Origin: Hahella chejuensis KCTC 2396
GTDB taxonomy: Bacteria; Pseudomonadota; Gammaproteobacteria; Pseudomonadales; Oleiphilaceae
Direction of reading: 5' to 3'
Assembly (NCBI RefSeq): GCF_000012985.1
Contig: NC_007645.1
Span: forward strand, 4,300,581-4,364,580
DNA length: 64,000 bases
A program made the translations under genes and the position numbers. This document shows, one piece after another, positions 55,093 through 63,461 of this stretch (position 1 is the stretch's first letter; each line of letters starts with the position of its first letter). The notes beneath the pieces were generated by a model. The model was not told where the DNA came from and ran no database searches. It saw nothing but the letters and a program-made list of their open reading frames with translations.

Positions 55093-55758
55093 TCAGTCTC
55101 TGGCGGAAAATAGCAGAACAGCGCCGATCTCTTGCGTTTGCACCCGCCTGAACCTAGCTTCCAACTGCTCAATCCAGGCGTCGGCGGTATCCTTCAAATT
55201 GCTGAATATCCCTTTGCGGTTGTAGATCATCTTCAACAATCCGCCCAGCCGGGATTCACCGCCGTTATTAACGATTGTCGAACCGAAGCAGACGCCTACC
55301 TCCGCCAATACAGCCTTCACATGATCAAACACCACGCCCTTCTGCTCCGGCGAACCGGGCATACAGTGAAGCAGGTAGTTCAATCCCACAGAGCCGAACT
55401 GTTGTGAGTCCAAAGGGAATGGTTCTAACGCATTGTGCCTCAGAGACCGCGGTTGATAGCGCCTCAGGCGGCCGGCGGTATAGTCCAGGCAAGTTGGATT
55501 CAAATCCAATAACGTCAGCTTTTCGAGCCGAACGGCAGGAGTACAATGATCGAGAAAGTAGCCGGTGCCCACGCCCATCTCCAAATGAGATGCAGACAGG
55601 TTCCGGTTATACAGTTCGAGCAGATTCGCCGATGGACAACGCCAAGCAAAGTAATTGGAAAAACCAAGCACCATTGAGTCGTACAACGACAAGGTGAGGC
55701 GGTTATAAACCGCTTGTCCCGGCTCAGCGTCCAACAAGACTTTTTCTTGTCCGTTCAT
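55093..55758 (-). CDS. Class I SAM-dependent methyltransferase
   Basis: 221 residues from ATG 55758 (GAGGA upstream); the frame continues to 55851. Motif I is HLEMGVGTGYFLDHC, followed by LTLLDLNPTCLDYTAGRL with the Asp that holds the ribose. A later VGLNYLLHCMPG is the post-I strand. No methyl acceptor is obvious. It ends 43 bases from the repeat-protein gene on the same strand. Confidence 0.82.
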   Translation of the reverse strand: MNGQEKVLLDAEPGQAVYNRLTLSLYDSMVLGFSNYFAWRCPSANLLELYNRNLSASHLEMGVGTGYFLDHCTPAVRLEKLTLLDLNPTCLDYTAGRLRRYQPRSLRHNALEPFPLDSQQFGSVGLNYLLHCMPGSPEQKGVVFDHVKAVLAEVGVCFGSTIVNNGGESRLGGLLKMIYNRKGIFSNLKDTADAWIEQLEARFRRVQTQEIGAVLLFSARD

Positions 55759-56284
55759 CCCTTTGTCCTCAACGCAGATTGCAAAAGTTCGCAAACTTAG
55801 TTTCAGTTCTGAGCCAAGTATAGAACGCAGTCCTGAAATTGCTGTCGCCAACCCGCATCAGCAAAGGATAAACGCCACTCCATCGACGGAAACGCCATCA
55901 TATAGGAAAGTGTTTGCAAGAAGGATGAAAGAGTATTAACGTTGACGGTTTTTTGTTAGGGAAAACAAGAAGATATGTAACTTATGGAAGGGATATAAGC
56001 GCCGGTTTTCTTTTTGGCTTGCTACACAATGACTAGCGAGGCGCTACGTTTGGACAAGACCCAGTAGCGCTCGCTGGTTATGCATTTGGAGTTTAAGCTT
56101 AAACTACCCAAAACGTCGGAAAAATAGGTAGTCACTACCAAACGCCTAACTTTCCAGGTGCGCCCTCTCCATTGTATACAAGCCATGAGGATTGCACGCA
56201 GCGCAGCGATATCTGCTGGAAGCTATCATGGAGGTTTTCATCCACGATGAAATTCCCATCTTATTTAATCAGTACAGGTGACTT
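55759..56284. other. 526-bp gap with three palindromes
   Basis: No convincing gene is seen. Three inverted repeats occur: a 15-bp imperfect stem ACTAGCGAGGCGCTAC / GTAGCGCTCGCTGGT (56032-56047 and 56064-56078, one bulged G), the perfect palindrome GTTTAAGCTTAAAC (56091-56104) and GGTAGT-C-ACTACC (56127-56139). The first could fold in RNA; the others look like regulator-binding sites. The exonuclease gene follows, with AGGTGA before its ATG. Confidence 0.6.
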
Positions 56285-56842
56285 ATGGCGAAACCAGAAA
56301 TTTATGTCAGCACCGATGTGGAGGCGGATGGACCGATTCCCGGGCCGCATTCCATGCTGAGCTTCGCGTCAGCGGCTTATACGGCGGAAAAGGAGTTGGT
56401 CGGAACCTTCTCCGCCAACCTGGAGACGCTCCCTGAAGCGTCCGCTCACCCGGATACGCAGGCTTGGTGGGAACAGAACCTGGCGGCCTGGGAAACCTGT
56501 CGCCAGGACCTGCAGCCGCCGCAGCAGGCGATGCAGCAGTATCTGCAGTGGCTCAAGCAACTGCCCGGCAAACCGGTTTTCGTTGGGTATCCAGCGTCTT
56601 ACGACTTTATGTTCGTCTACTGGTATCTGATGAAGTTCACCGGCGAGAGCCCGTTTTCTCACTCTGCGCTGGACATCAAAAGCTACGCGATGGCGGTGCT
56701 GAAAACGCCCTTTAGGGAAACCGCCAAGCGCAAGATGCCCCAACATTGGTTTGATCCCCTGCCCCATACCCATGTGGCGCTGGACGACGCCATCGAACAA
56801 GGGGCGCTGTTCTGTAATATTCTGCAGGAGAACCTGAAATAA
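56285..56842 (+). CDS. DEDD-family 3'-5' exonuclease
   Basis: The 185-residue protein carries the exonuclease motif [10 protein letters not shown] (with Asp and Glu metal ligands), a middle block [20 protein letters not shown] with the second Asp, and a C-terminal [11 protein letters not shown] with the histidine and last Asp of the DEDDh type. It would remove nucleotides from RNA or DNA 3' ends using two metal ions. Length fits the small exoribonuclease branch, but substrate is uncertain. It is followed by a strong terminator and has no operon partner. Confidence 0.82.
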   Translation: MAKPEIYVSTDVEADGPIPGPHSMLSFASAAYTAEKELVGTFSANLETLPEASAHPDTQAWWEQNLAAWETCRQDLQPPQQAMQQYLQWLKQLPGKPVFVGYPASYDFMFVYWYLMKFTGESPFSHSALDIKSYAMAVLKTPFRETAKRKMPQHWFDPLPHTHVALDDAIEQGALFCNILQENLK

Positions 56843-56868
56843 AAAAGGCCGCGACTGCGGCCTTTTTT
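56841..56868. terminator. Intrinsic terminator after the exonuclease
   Basis: Arms AAAAAAGGCCGC and GCGGCCTTTTTT with a GACT loop. Bidirectional: it also faces the convergent thioredoxin-fold gene. Confidence 0.92.
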
Positions 56869-56890
56869 AGGCTTGGATATTTAATGAAGA

Positions 56891-57532
56891 CTAATAACTG
56901 GCAAGCGCTTTCTTTATGGCTTTGATGTCATCTCCCACCACCCTTCGGTAACCCACATAAGTCACGGGGTAGCCGCTAATGCCAAGAGTACGGATGAGCT
57001 GCTCTTTATTACGCGCCTTCTCCACATCTATTTCCTGAAACGCCATGCCGTCATCCCTAAATGCGCCACGCAGCTTTTTACAATAAGGACACCAGTCAGC
57101 GCTATACATCACAACCCTCGGGGAACCGTCTGGGTTGAAGTGAGAAGACGTCAATCCACGCTCTTCTGAAGTGAGCAAGCCATCGCCGTAGTTCAACGCC
57201 AACGTCGTCGCCACCTCAATGCTCATATCGCCATACGCCCGCTCTTTGCCGACAATCAACAATGGGAATGAGTTATAGGGGGAGAAGCTGTCCCACAACT
57301 GGCGGTTTTCCGCGTTGGCGTCCACCACCACTTCTTCGAAGGCCGCGCCTCTGCGCTCTAGTTCATTTTTGACTTTAGCGCAGGGTTGCTTGCAGTCGCT
57401 GAAAGTAAACAGCAGTGTTCTGGGAGAGCCATCAGCGTGATAGGCGCCTTCAGGCTGGGTAAACGGAATCCACTCTGGCTTGAACTGATAAATAAGGCCT
57501 GCGATCACCGCCAGCACGAACAACTTTTTCAT
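56891..57532 (-). CDS. Membrane-anchored double glutaredoxin-like protein
   Basis: 213 residues from ATG 57532, giving an N-terminal membrane helix (KKLFVLAVIAGLIYQF). There are two thioredoxin-fold halves. The first has FSDCKQPCAKV (Cys-X3-Cys), and the second MYSADWCPYCKKLR, the classical Cys-Pro-Tyr-Cys glutaredoxin site. The cis-proline loops NSFPLLIVG and SGYPVTYVG are present in both. It is expected in the periplasm and may relay electrons between disulfides. The longer frame to 57592 would add a basic stretch without a ribosome binding site. The next gene upstream on the strand is a protein of unknown function. Confidence 0.75.
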   Translation of the reverse strand: MKKLFVLAVIAGLIYQFKPEWIPFTQPEGAYHADGSPRTLLFTFSDCKQPCAKVKNELERRGAAFEEVVVDANAENRQLWDSFSPYNSFPLLIVGKERAYGDMSIEVATTLALNYGDGLLTSEERGLTSSHFNPDGSPRVVMYSADWCPYCKKLRGAFRDDGMAFQEIDVEKARNKEQLIRTLGISGYPVTYVGYRRVVGDDIKAIKKALASY

Positions 57533-57595
57533 GAAAAACACCACGACAACAAAAAGGCGCGCAATGAGACCATTTTTCGCCTGTCTGTGCAAACA

Positions 57596-58066
57596 TTATT
57601 CAAACAACAAGGCCGCCTGTTTTTTCCGCCGGGTTTGGTTCGGGTGAGAAGCGGGTTCGCTTTTCACGCTTTGCGCCAAATCAGTATTCAATTCACCAAG
57701 CAGACGAGAAGCGAGTTCGGCGCAATCCGGGGCCGCCTCCAAACCATTTCCAAACTTGCTGCGCTGGAAAATCGGCATTTGCGGCGGCGCGTTGTCGTTA
57801 TACACCAGAAACACCCGCTCCTGACGCAAACGATCCAGCAAGTCCTTGAACCATCTGGCGTAATATCTCGATTGCGACGATGGAATATCTCGCAGTGAGT
57901 AGCTTTTTCCTATCCAACAGGCTGCGCCGATACGGTCCGGCATTAACATAGTGCGCCCCGCCTCACGCAACAATACGCTGGCGTAAAACGGACTTTCCGT
58001 CTTGAGCAGATCCGCTTCAGTAAGGGCGTCTTTCGCTTTCAGTAAAAATGATCTATCGTGCAACAT
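57596..58066 (-). CDS. Hypothetical protein (156 residues)
   Basis: A soluble-looking basic protein starting at ATG 58066. It is rich in Leu/Arg with RYYARWFKDLLDRLRQERVFLVYND in the middle and a Lys/Arg/Gln-rich C-terminus. Three cysteines are present (GAACWIGKSYS, APDCAELA). No domain is recognised. It is 63 bases upstream of the glutaredoxin-like gene's preferred start and on the same strand, so the two may be co-transcribed. Confidence 0.6.
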   Translation of the reverse strand: MLHDRSFLLKAKDALTEADLLKTESPFYASVLLREAGRTMLMPDRIGAACWIGKSYSLRDIPSSQSRYYARWFKDLLDRLRQERVFLVYNDNAPPQMPIFQRSKFGNGLEAAPDCAELASRLLGELNTDLAQSVKSEPASHPNQTRRKKQAALLFE

Positions 58067-58315
58067 AAAATCAATTTTTATTGTGTTTCAGGGTAAGTTC
58101 AATCTAACTGCAATTCCAAACTAATGAAATCAGCCGAAGGGAATATGCGGAATGGCGGTGACAAAATTCGTTAATTTTTCAATTCGAATTAATTACATAA
58201 GGAATTCGAAATTTACCACTTGTCCGGGCGGTCAGGATTAGGCATCCTAGCCCCCTTTCTTCGTTACAACCAAGCTTTGTTGCTTTTTCGTACAAAGCTC
58301 CAGCGCAGCCGACTC

Positions 58316-59512
58316 ATGACATCTTCTACCACCCACTCACGTCTAGCCTTTATTCTGGCGATGGCGGTCGCCCTTGGCCCTTTCGCCATCGACACGTATC
58401 TACCCGCCTTTCCCGATATCGCCAAAGCGATCGGGGCGGATATTCATGACGTTTCTCTCAGCATCAGCGTGTATATTCTCGGGCTTGCTATCGGCCAGCT
58501 GATCGGCGGTCCATTATCGGACCGTCTTGGCCGCAGCCGCATCATGCTCATTGGCCTTGGCGTATTCCTGTTCTCCTGTCTCATGCTGTCACAAAGCGAA
58601 AGTCTGGCGTCCCTGTTGGTCTGGCGTTTTACGCAGGCGTTTGGCGGCGGTTGGTGCGCGGTGAGCGTGCCCGCCATCATTCGCGACCGCACAGAAGGAC
58701 AGGAAACCGCCAAACTGTTTTCCCTGATCGGGTTGATCATGATTGCAGCCCCAGCCATCGCCCCCACGCTGGGCAGCGCCATTCTCGCTTTTGCTGACTG
58801 GCGCTGGATATTCCTGTTTCTGGCGCTGTACACCGGCGTGGTGATCGTCACGCTCTGGTTCTCTTTATTCGCCGATGCGCCGCCCCACACGCCGCCGCCC
58901 AAGCGCAATGTGTTGGCGGACTATCTGGAGATTCTGAAAAACACCGCCGCCCTGCGCTTTATTTTTATTCAGTCACTGGGTTTCAGCGTCATGCTGACGT
59001 TTCTGACTCACGCGTCTTTTATCTATCAGGAATGGTTCGGCTTATCCGAATTCGCATTTTCCCTGCTCTTCGCCGGCAATATTGCAGTGATGGCCCTGAT
59101 GAGCATGGCCAACCGCGCGCTGCTGACCTGGGTGGAGTCCGCCCAATTATTGCGGCTGGCGGTATGGCTGCAGACCTGTGGGGTGATCGCCTTGGTGTCG
59201 ATTACGATCCTCCATCCGTCACTGTATCTGTTCGCCCCGGCGCTGATGCTCTCCGTAGGCTCTCTGGGCGCCGCCATGCCTAACGGCTCCGCTTGCTTCA
59301 TTCAGTTTTTCAAGAGCAACAGCGGCACAGCATCTGCGTTGATGGGCGCACTGCAATTTACTATTTCCGGCGCCATCAGCGCCTTGTCATCCGCCCTGTC
59401 CGACGGCACACTGATTCCTATTGTCGCCGTTATGCTGTTGTGCGCTCTATTAAACGCCGCTTTCGCATGGGGCGCACCCAGCGCAGCGCAAAAAGCCCCC
59501 GCTGGCGTATAA
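58316..59512 (+). CDS. Bcr/CflA-type MFS drug exporter
   Basis: 398 residues from ATG 58316, the start that gives a standard N-terminus (LAFILAMAVALGPFAIDTYLPAFPDI). There are twelve predicted helices; the loop motif LSDRLGRSRIMLIG after helix 2 and the WRFTQAFGGGWCAVSVPAIIRDRTEG region match Bcr/CflA family proton-driven drug transporters. No ribosome binding site of note. A run of palindromes lies in the gap after it. Confidence 0.9.
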   Translation: MTSSTTHSRLAFILAMAVALGPFAIDTYLPAFPDIAKAIGADIHDVSLSISVYILGLAIGQLIGGPLSDRLGRSRIMLIGLGVFLFSCLMLSQSESLASLLVWRFTQAFGGGWCAVSVPAIIRDRTEGQETAKLFSLIGLIMIAAPAIAPTLGSAILAFADWRWIFLFLALYTGVVIVTLWFSLFADAPPHTPPPKRNVLADYLEILKNTAALRFIFIQSLGFSVMLTFLTHASFIYQEWFGLSEFAFSLLFAGNIAVMALMSMANRALLTWVESAQLLRLAVWLQTCGVIALVSITILHPSLYLFAPALMLSVGSLGAAMPNGSACFIQFFKSNSGTASALMGALQFTISGAISALSSALSDGTLIPIVAVMLLCALLNAAFAWGAPSAAQKAPAGV

Positions 59513-59536
59513 GAAAGACCTACTATTATTAATCAG

Positions 59537-59567
59537 GCAGACAAATAGCTTCCTTCTATTTGTCTGC
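59537..59567 (+). terminator. Perfect 12-bp hairpin after the MFS gene
   Basis: Arms GCAGACAAATAG (59537-59548) and CTATTTGTCTGC (59556-59567) around a 7-base loop. No T-tract. It is the first of four inverted repeats in a row in this gap. Confidence 0.6.
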
Positions 59568-59570
59568 TAC

Positions 59571-59645
59571 GACAGGCCTGCACATGTCAGGCCCTGTCTC
59601 CCGCGGCTAGCGGCTAGCCGCCGCGCAGGCGCATCCATGCGCCTG
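59571..59645. repeat. Three further palindromes (second to fourth of the run)
   Basis: GACAGGCCTG / CAGGCCCTGTC (59571-59598, one bulge), GCGGCTAGC-g-GCTAGCCGC (59603-59621) and CAGGCGCAT / ATGCGCCTG (59626-59645). With the hairpin at 59537 they fill the gap between the MFS and haemoglobin genes. Confidence 0.75.
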
Positions 59646-59697
59646 GTTATTAACATGCCAATATCATTGCCGGATTAATAGCAAAAGGGAAAGCCTT

Positions 59698-60132
59698 GTG
59701 ACCACTCAGCCTGTGCAGGACATCGCGAGTATCGACGATATTCAGGATATCGTAGAGCGCTTCTATGGTCTGCTTTTAAACGATGAGCAGGTTGGCTTTT
59801 TCTTCACGGATGTGGCGGCCATCGACCTGCCCGCCCACCTGCCGCGCATCGTCGCCTTCTGGAACTCTCTGTTGTTCGGAGTGCGCGCAGGCTTTCAAGG
59901 CAGAGTCTATGAAGCGCATGCGGCGCTGGACGCAAAATCCCCCATGCGTCCGGAACACTTCGAACGCTGGCTGACACTGTGGCGGCAGGAAGTGGACCGC
60001 CGTCATGCCGGCCCCAAAGCGGACCTGATGAAGACGCGCGCCGCCGCTATCGCGGACTCTATGGCCAAAGCCTTTGAAACCGCCCGGCAAGCATCCTCTG
60101 GGGACAACGCCGACTTTTACTCCGCGCTATAA
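59698..60132 (+). CDS. Group III truncated haemoglobin
   Basis: A 144-residue protein from GTG 59698 (AAAAGGGAAAG upstream). Features of the group III family: RFYGLLLNDEQVGFFF with Tyr at the B10 position, FWNSLLFG and the proximal-histidine segment HFERWLTLWRQEVD. These heme proteins bind oxygen or nitric oxide, and roles in redox sensing or detoxification are suspected. It is followed by a sensor kinase gene 156 bases on, which may be functionally linked. Confidence 0.85.
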   Translation: MTTQPVQDIASIDDIQDIVERFYGLLLNDEQVGFFFTDVAAIDLPAHLPRIVAFWNSLLFGVRAGFQGRVYEAHAALDAKSPMRPEHFERWLTLWRQEVDRRHAGPKADLMKTRAAAIADSMAKAFETARQASSGDNADFYSAL

Positions 60133-60288
60133 CCTTGATTTCTCGTCTAAACTGGTAGAAACAACAACCTGACTCTAGTTCGCCTATAGGCTGGCCTTTC
60201 TCTGGTTTCAACCCGTCCCCAAACGCAGCGACTGAATTGATGGCGATGGATGGAGCACCGGAAAGTCCAGCCATAAACGCATCGCACC

Positions 60289-61590
60289 ATGAGAAAACTC
60301 AAAGAGCTGCATGTCAGTCTGCTCGACAAGCTTATTCCTGGCGGCGCGTCTTTATCCGAGGCGCAGCTAAGCCGTCGTAGAGTGCTTGTCGGTCTATTGC
60401 TCTATGGCTTTATCAGCGCCGCCGCGATGGCGATGGTACGTTACGCCACTGACGGCTGGACCGCTTCCACGTTGGTCGTCGCCTTCGCCACACCTTCATT
60501 GCTATCAGGTTTGATCGCACTCTGGTGGACAGGACGACCCAGTCTGGCGGCGGATCTGTTATTGCTATCCACGTTATTCATCATCCTCGCCACCGCCTGG
60601 AGCGATGGCGGCCTGACTTCCCGGGTGCTGACCTGGCTGCCAGCGTTGCCACTCATTGCAAGCTTCGTCGGCGATAAATATCGGGCGCCGGGAATTGTCC
60701 TGTTGGCGGCAATCGGCTTATTCGCCATTCTCAAAGCCCACGATTTGGCGCTGATACAAGGCAAAGGCTGGGACGATTCTTTAGTCGGGCGTATGTCCGC
60801 CAGCGTCGCGTCAATGAGCTTTGTCGCCATCATCGCGCACATCTACGAGGAAGCAAGACGCCGTGCAGAAGCTGAGAAAGACAGGCTCGATCACATCCGC
60901 AGGGAGTGGGTAGCGGTGGTCAGTCACGAGTTGCGCACGCCTTTAACCGCTATTCAAGGTTCGTTAGGACTGCTGCAAAGCGGTCGTTTCGATCACAACC
61001 CTGATCAAAAAGCCCATATGCTGCAAATGGCCTGTAATAATACGGTTCGCTTGGTCAAGCTGGTGAACGAGGTATTGGACATTGAGCGGATCGAGTCGGG
61101 ACGGCTTACTCTGGAATTAACGTCGTTAAACCCAAGAGAGCTGATTCAGGAGGCCGTGGACACCATCGCCCCGGCGGCTTCGCTTAAAAATGTATCGCTG
61201 CGCTACCAGCCACAGGACGCAACGCCCATTAAGGCGGATCACGACCGCTTGCTGCAGGTGCTGCAAAATCTTCTTTCCAATGCCCTGAAATTCTCTCCTT
61301 CCGGCGGCGTGATTGAAGTGAAACTCAAGGATAAGCCGGAACAGTTGAATATTGACGTCATCGACCAAGGCCCCGGCATACCGCAACAACTCACCAAACG
61401 ACTATTCACCCGCTTCGCACAAGCCACCACCGCCGCCAATCGCAGCACCGGCGGCTCCGGCCTTGGCCTCTACATCAGCAAAGCCATCATCGAGCAACAC
61501 CAGGGGCGTATCGGCTTCGAGAATCAACCTGAGGGAGGCTGTCGCTTTTTTGTGGAATTGCCACGCGATTTAGATGAACTCGATCTGTAA
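60289..61590 (+). CDS. Membrane sensor histidine kinase
   Basis: A 433-residue kinase. About six hydrophobic helices occupy residues 30-190. Then follow the HisKA domain with the phosphorylated His213 in VVSHELRTPLTAIQ, and the ATPase domain with N box LQNLLSNALKFSPSGG, G1 DQGPGIP and G2 GSGLGLYI. No response regulator gene is beside it, so it is an orphan, or the regulator lies elsewhere. The preceding gene is a truncated haemoglobin, which would suit a gas or redox sensor, but that link is only by position. Confidence 0.88.
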   Translation: MRKLKELHVSLLDKLIPGGASLSEAQLSRRRVLVGLLLYGFISAAAMAMVRYATDGWTASTLVVAFATPSLLSGLIALWWTGRPSLAADLLLLSTLFIILATAWSDGGLTSRVLTWLPALPLIASFVGDKYRAPGIVLLAAIGLFAILKAHDLALIQGKGWDDSLVGRMSASVASMSFVAIIAHIYEEARRRAEAEKDRLDHIRREWVAVVSHELRTPLTAIQGSLGLLQSGRFDHNPDQKAHMLQMACNNTVRLVKLVNEVLDIERIESGRLTLELTSLNPRELIQEAVDTIAPAASLKNVSLRYQPQDATPIKADHDRLLQVLQNLLSNALKFSPSGGVIEVKLKDKPEQLNIDVIDQGPGIPQQLTKRLFTRFAQATTAANRSTGGSGLGLYISKAIIEQHQGRIGFENQPEGGCRFFVELPRDLDELDL

Positions 61591-61600
61591 TAAAGAGACC

Positions 61601-61789
61601 TTAGTCAGCATCCTCTTCCCCCACATCCCGCTCCTGCTGATAACGCTCCCAATCCTCCCAGTCAAAAGGCGTCCCAGCGTTGGGTCGATGCAAGCGCCTG
61701 GCCCGTTCTTTGGCGTTTTCCTGCAAGCTGTGTTCTTTTTCCTCTTCTTCGACAAAGCCATACTTTTTCATGAATTCGTCTGGTTTCAT
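61601..61789 (-). CDS. Small acidic protein of unknown function
   Basis: 62 residues from ATG 61789, which has AAAGGAG six bases upstream, a strong ribosome binding site (TTG 61795 also fits the frame). The product is highly charged: DEFMKKYGFVEEEEKEHSL near the start, then FDWEDWERYQQERD and an acidic tail. It could be a small regulator. It lies downstream of the winged-helix-like gene at 61855 on the same strand. Confidence 0.55.
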   Translation of the reverse strand: MKPDEFMKKYGFVEEEEKEHSLQENAKERARRLHRPNAGTPFDWEDWERYQQERDVGEEDAD

Positions 61790-61854
61790 TTGCAACTCCT
61801 TTCCTGAGGACGCAGCGAATTACAACTGCTCTTACATTCTTACATGCGTTCATC

Positions 61855-62097
61855 TCAAGACTTTTCAAGTGAGTAGTAGATTACGCCGCCGTCACTCAGA
61901 ATGCGCCGCCCAATAACGCCCTGACGCACCAAGCCCTCAAGCGCCCGTTGCACACTGTCCCTAGAGCATGCCTCCTCCCCCGCCAGCCACCAGCGCACCA
62001 CACCTTGCAACGAGTCGGCCGCAGAGGGGTGACTTTGCAGGTATTCCATAATTTTCCGGCCCACTCTCAGGACATCGTCCTCATGCTCCATTTCCAT
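61855..62097 (-). CDS. Small winged-helix-like protein
   Basis: 80 residues from ATG 62097 (GAAGGAG upstream; the frame extends to 62205). The helical pattern LRVGRKIMEYLQSHPSAAD, then SRDSVQRALEGLVRQGVIG and RRILSDGGVIYYSLEKS resembles a winged helix with a terminal beta hairpin. It might be a small DNA-binding regulator acting with the acidic protein downstream. Confidence 0.55.
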   Translation of the reverse strand: MEMEHEDDVLRVGRKIMEYLQSHPSAADSLQGVVRWWLAGEEACSRDSVQRALEGLVRQGVIGRRILSDGGVIYYSLEKS

Positions 62098-62404
62098 AAG
62101 CAATGCTCCTTCCCGACTACTTCTCTCATTCCAGTGCAGCAAGTTGCGCGCCAGAGCACGAGGAACCCTCCCTTCCCTCACCGCCAGAACAAACCACAGA
62201 AACACGGCTTACGCCTCTGATAGACACAAGGCCCATATATCAGAAAAAGAACAAAGCGGGTCAAACGGGTCAAAAGTCACCCAGTTAAACGGGCAAGCAA
62301 TCACCCAACCATATGAGTGCAAAGTTTATAAACCCTGGATACGAAAAAACCCGCGCAAGTGGGGCTTTCCAATGAGAATGTGCGCCAATGGTGAGCCAAG
62401 CGAT
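62098..62404. other. Gap of about 300 bp without a convincing gene
   Basis: Besides an unsupported N-terminal extension of the small winged-helix-like gene, only one feature stands out: a hairpin near 62344-62368 that could end the minus-strand gene at 62405. Two GGGTCAAA copies at about 62257-62272 are minor. The region is AT-richer than the rest of the window. Confidence 0.5.
62344..62368 (-). terminator. Likely terminator of the unknown gene at 62405
   Basis: On the minus strand AAAGCCC pairs with GGGTTT (one bulged G) around a nine-base loop, and the 3' side continues into TTTTTT. Confidence 0.6.
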
Positions 62405-63220
62405 TTAACTACGTCGCTTCGAGCGTTCCGAAGCGCTACGCTGTTCTGCAAGTTCAGCAGAGTACTCATCCCTTTCCTCTTGAGCACTTGGAGAAAAGTT
62501 AATATATATATTGTTAACAAACTCATTCATGGCTTTGGTGACAGCACTATCAATATCATGCTTTGGATCGAAGTAGCTTCTAAGATTCCCCCCTGCCTGA
62601 AAAGAAACATCTAAAAGGTGATCATCAGAAATAGCTGTACACCAAATTTTTTTAGGTGTTTCTGCAACAGGCTGCCCCGCTTCATAATAGAGCCATTGGT
62701 TTCCGTTAATAGTCATTTTTTTAAAATCCTTTTCCTGTTTTGGGTATTTCCATAAACTTCTTTCAGGGCTAAAGTTGCGATAGTTATCGCGCTCCTCTAG
62801 CATTTCCCTATTACGACTCCCCCAACTCTGCTCACAAGTATCAAGCACCCAGCGACTTAAACCGTTAGGGTTAAACAATGAATCGTTCTGTCGGTTATTT
62901 GGAGCCCTACATTGCAATATCATTTGCATCATAACATAGCCCAGCATCCCATCTCCCCCGAAGAGAGAGTCCCAAAAACCCCACCCAGTTCTGGCCAGAA
63001 TAAGCGTCATTCCCCTGTTATTAGGCCAAATATCAAAATTGTCTATCTTGTATATATCTAAGTGATCAGGAGGATCTTCACAAGAAAATGGCGCCTCATG
63101 GGCAGGATTACGGAACCTGAGTTCCGTTCCAGATAGGTCGATTGAACAGACTGGCGCCCTTTTAAAGTCAGGGCCCAGCGGGTTCATCTTAGATGCTCTA
63201 TACCGTTGCAAAAGGCGCAT
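62405..63220 (-). CDS. Unknown protein, tandem family copy 1
   Basis: A 271-residue protein with no signal peptide. The N-terminal part holds a mostly hydrophobic stretch (GMLGYVMMQMILQC near residue 95). The last 40 residues are very charged (SPSAQEERDEYSAELAEQRSASERSKRRS), a probable helix. Several segments recur in the next gene upstream on the same strand (63462), in the order NPNGLSRWVL/NPHDFESAIL, LLDVSFQAG/YVEISFHFE, MNEFVNNIYINFSPSAQEE/AKNIIDSVSLELSPEAKRE. No family recognised. The AT-rich DNA and duplicated layout recall toxin-immunity regions, but no toxin is visible. Confidence 0.55.
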   Translation of the reverse strand: MRLLQRYRASKMNPLGPDFKRAPVCSIDLSGTELRFRNPAHEAPFSCEDPPDHLDIYKIDNFDIWPNNRGMTLILARTGWGFWDSLFGGDGMLGYVMMQMILQCRAPNNRQNDSLFNPNGLSRWVLDTCEQSWGSRNREMLEERDNYRNFSPERSLWKYPKQEKDFKKMTINGNQWLYYEAGQPVAETPKKIWCTAISDDHLLDVSFQAGGNLRSYFDPKHDIDSAVTKAMNEFVNNIYINFSPSAQEERDEYSAELAEQRSASERSKRRS

Positions 63221-63377
63221 GGGACTGTGCTCTAATAACTTTCACCAAATTAAAAAACGACTTCGCTGAGCCTTGATGCTTCGAAGAGTTATAACTTAAT
63301 CTAGCATGGGCCATACTTTAAGGCAGAGCCTACACGATGATCACCACTTCCGTAGGTGGTGGTTTTAGATTCCCAAT

Positions 63378-63403
63378 AAAAACGCCCTGAAGCAATCAGG
63401 GCG
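63378..63403 (-). terminator. Intrinsic terminator of the gene at 63462
   Basis: Read on the minus strand: arms CGCCCTGA and TCAGGGCG around a five-base loop, followed by TTTTT. Confidence 0.85.
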
Positions 63404-63461
63404 AGTTTATACAACTTATACCATACTCCAATACTCTCAGAAGCTGCACATATAAACAGAG

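Noticed and set aside
63342-63366. CACCAC/GTGGTG inverted repeat right of the gene at 62405
   Set aside because: The stem is short with a long loop and only a weak T-run on the plus strand, where no gene ends. The stronger hairpin at 63378-63403 explains termination.
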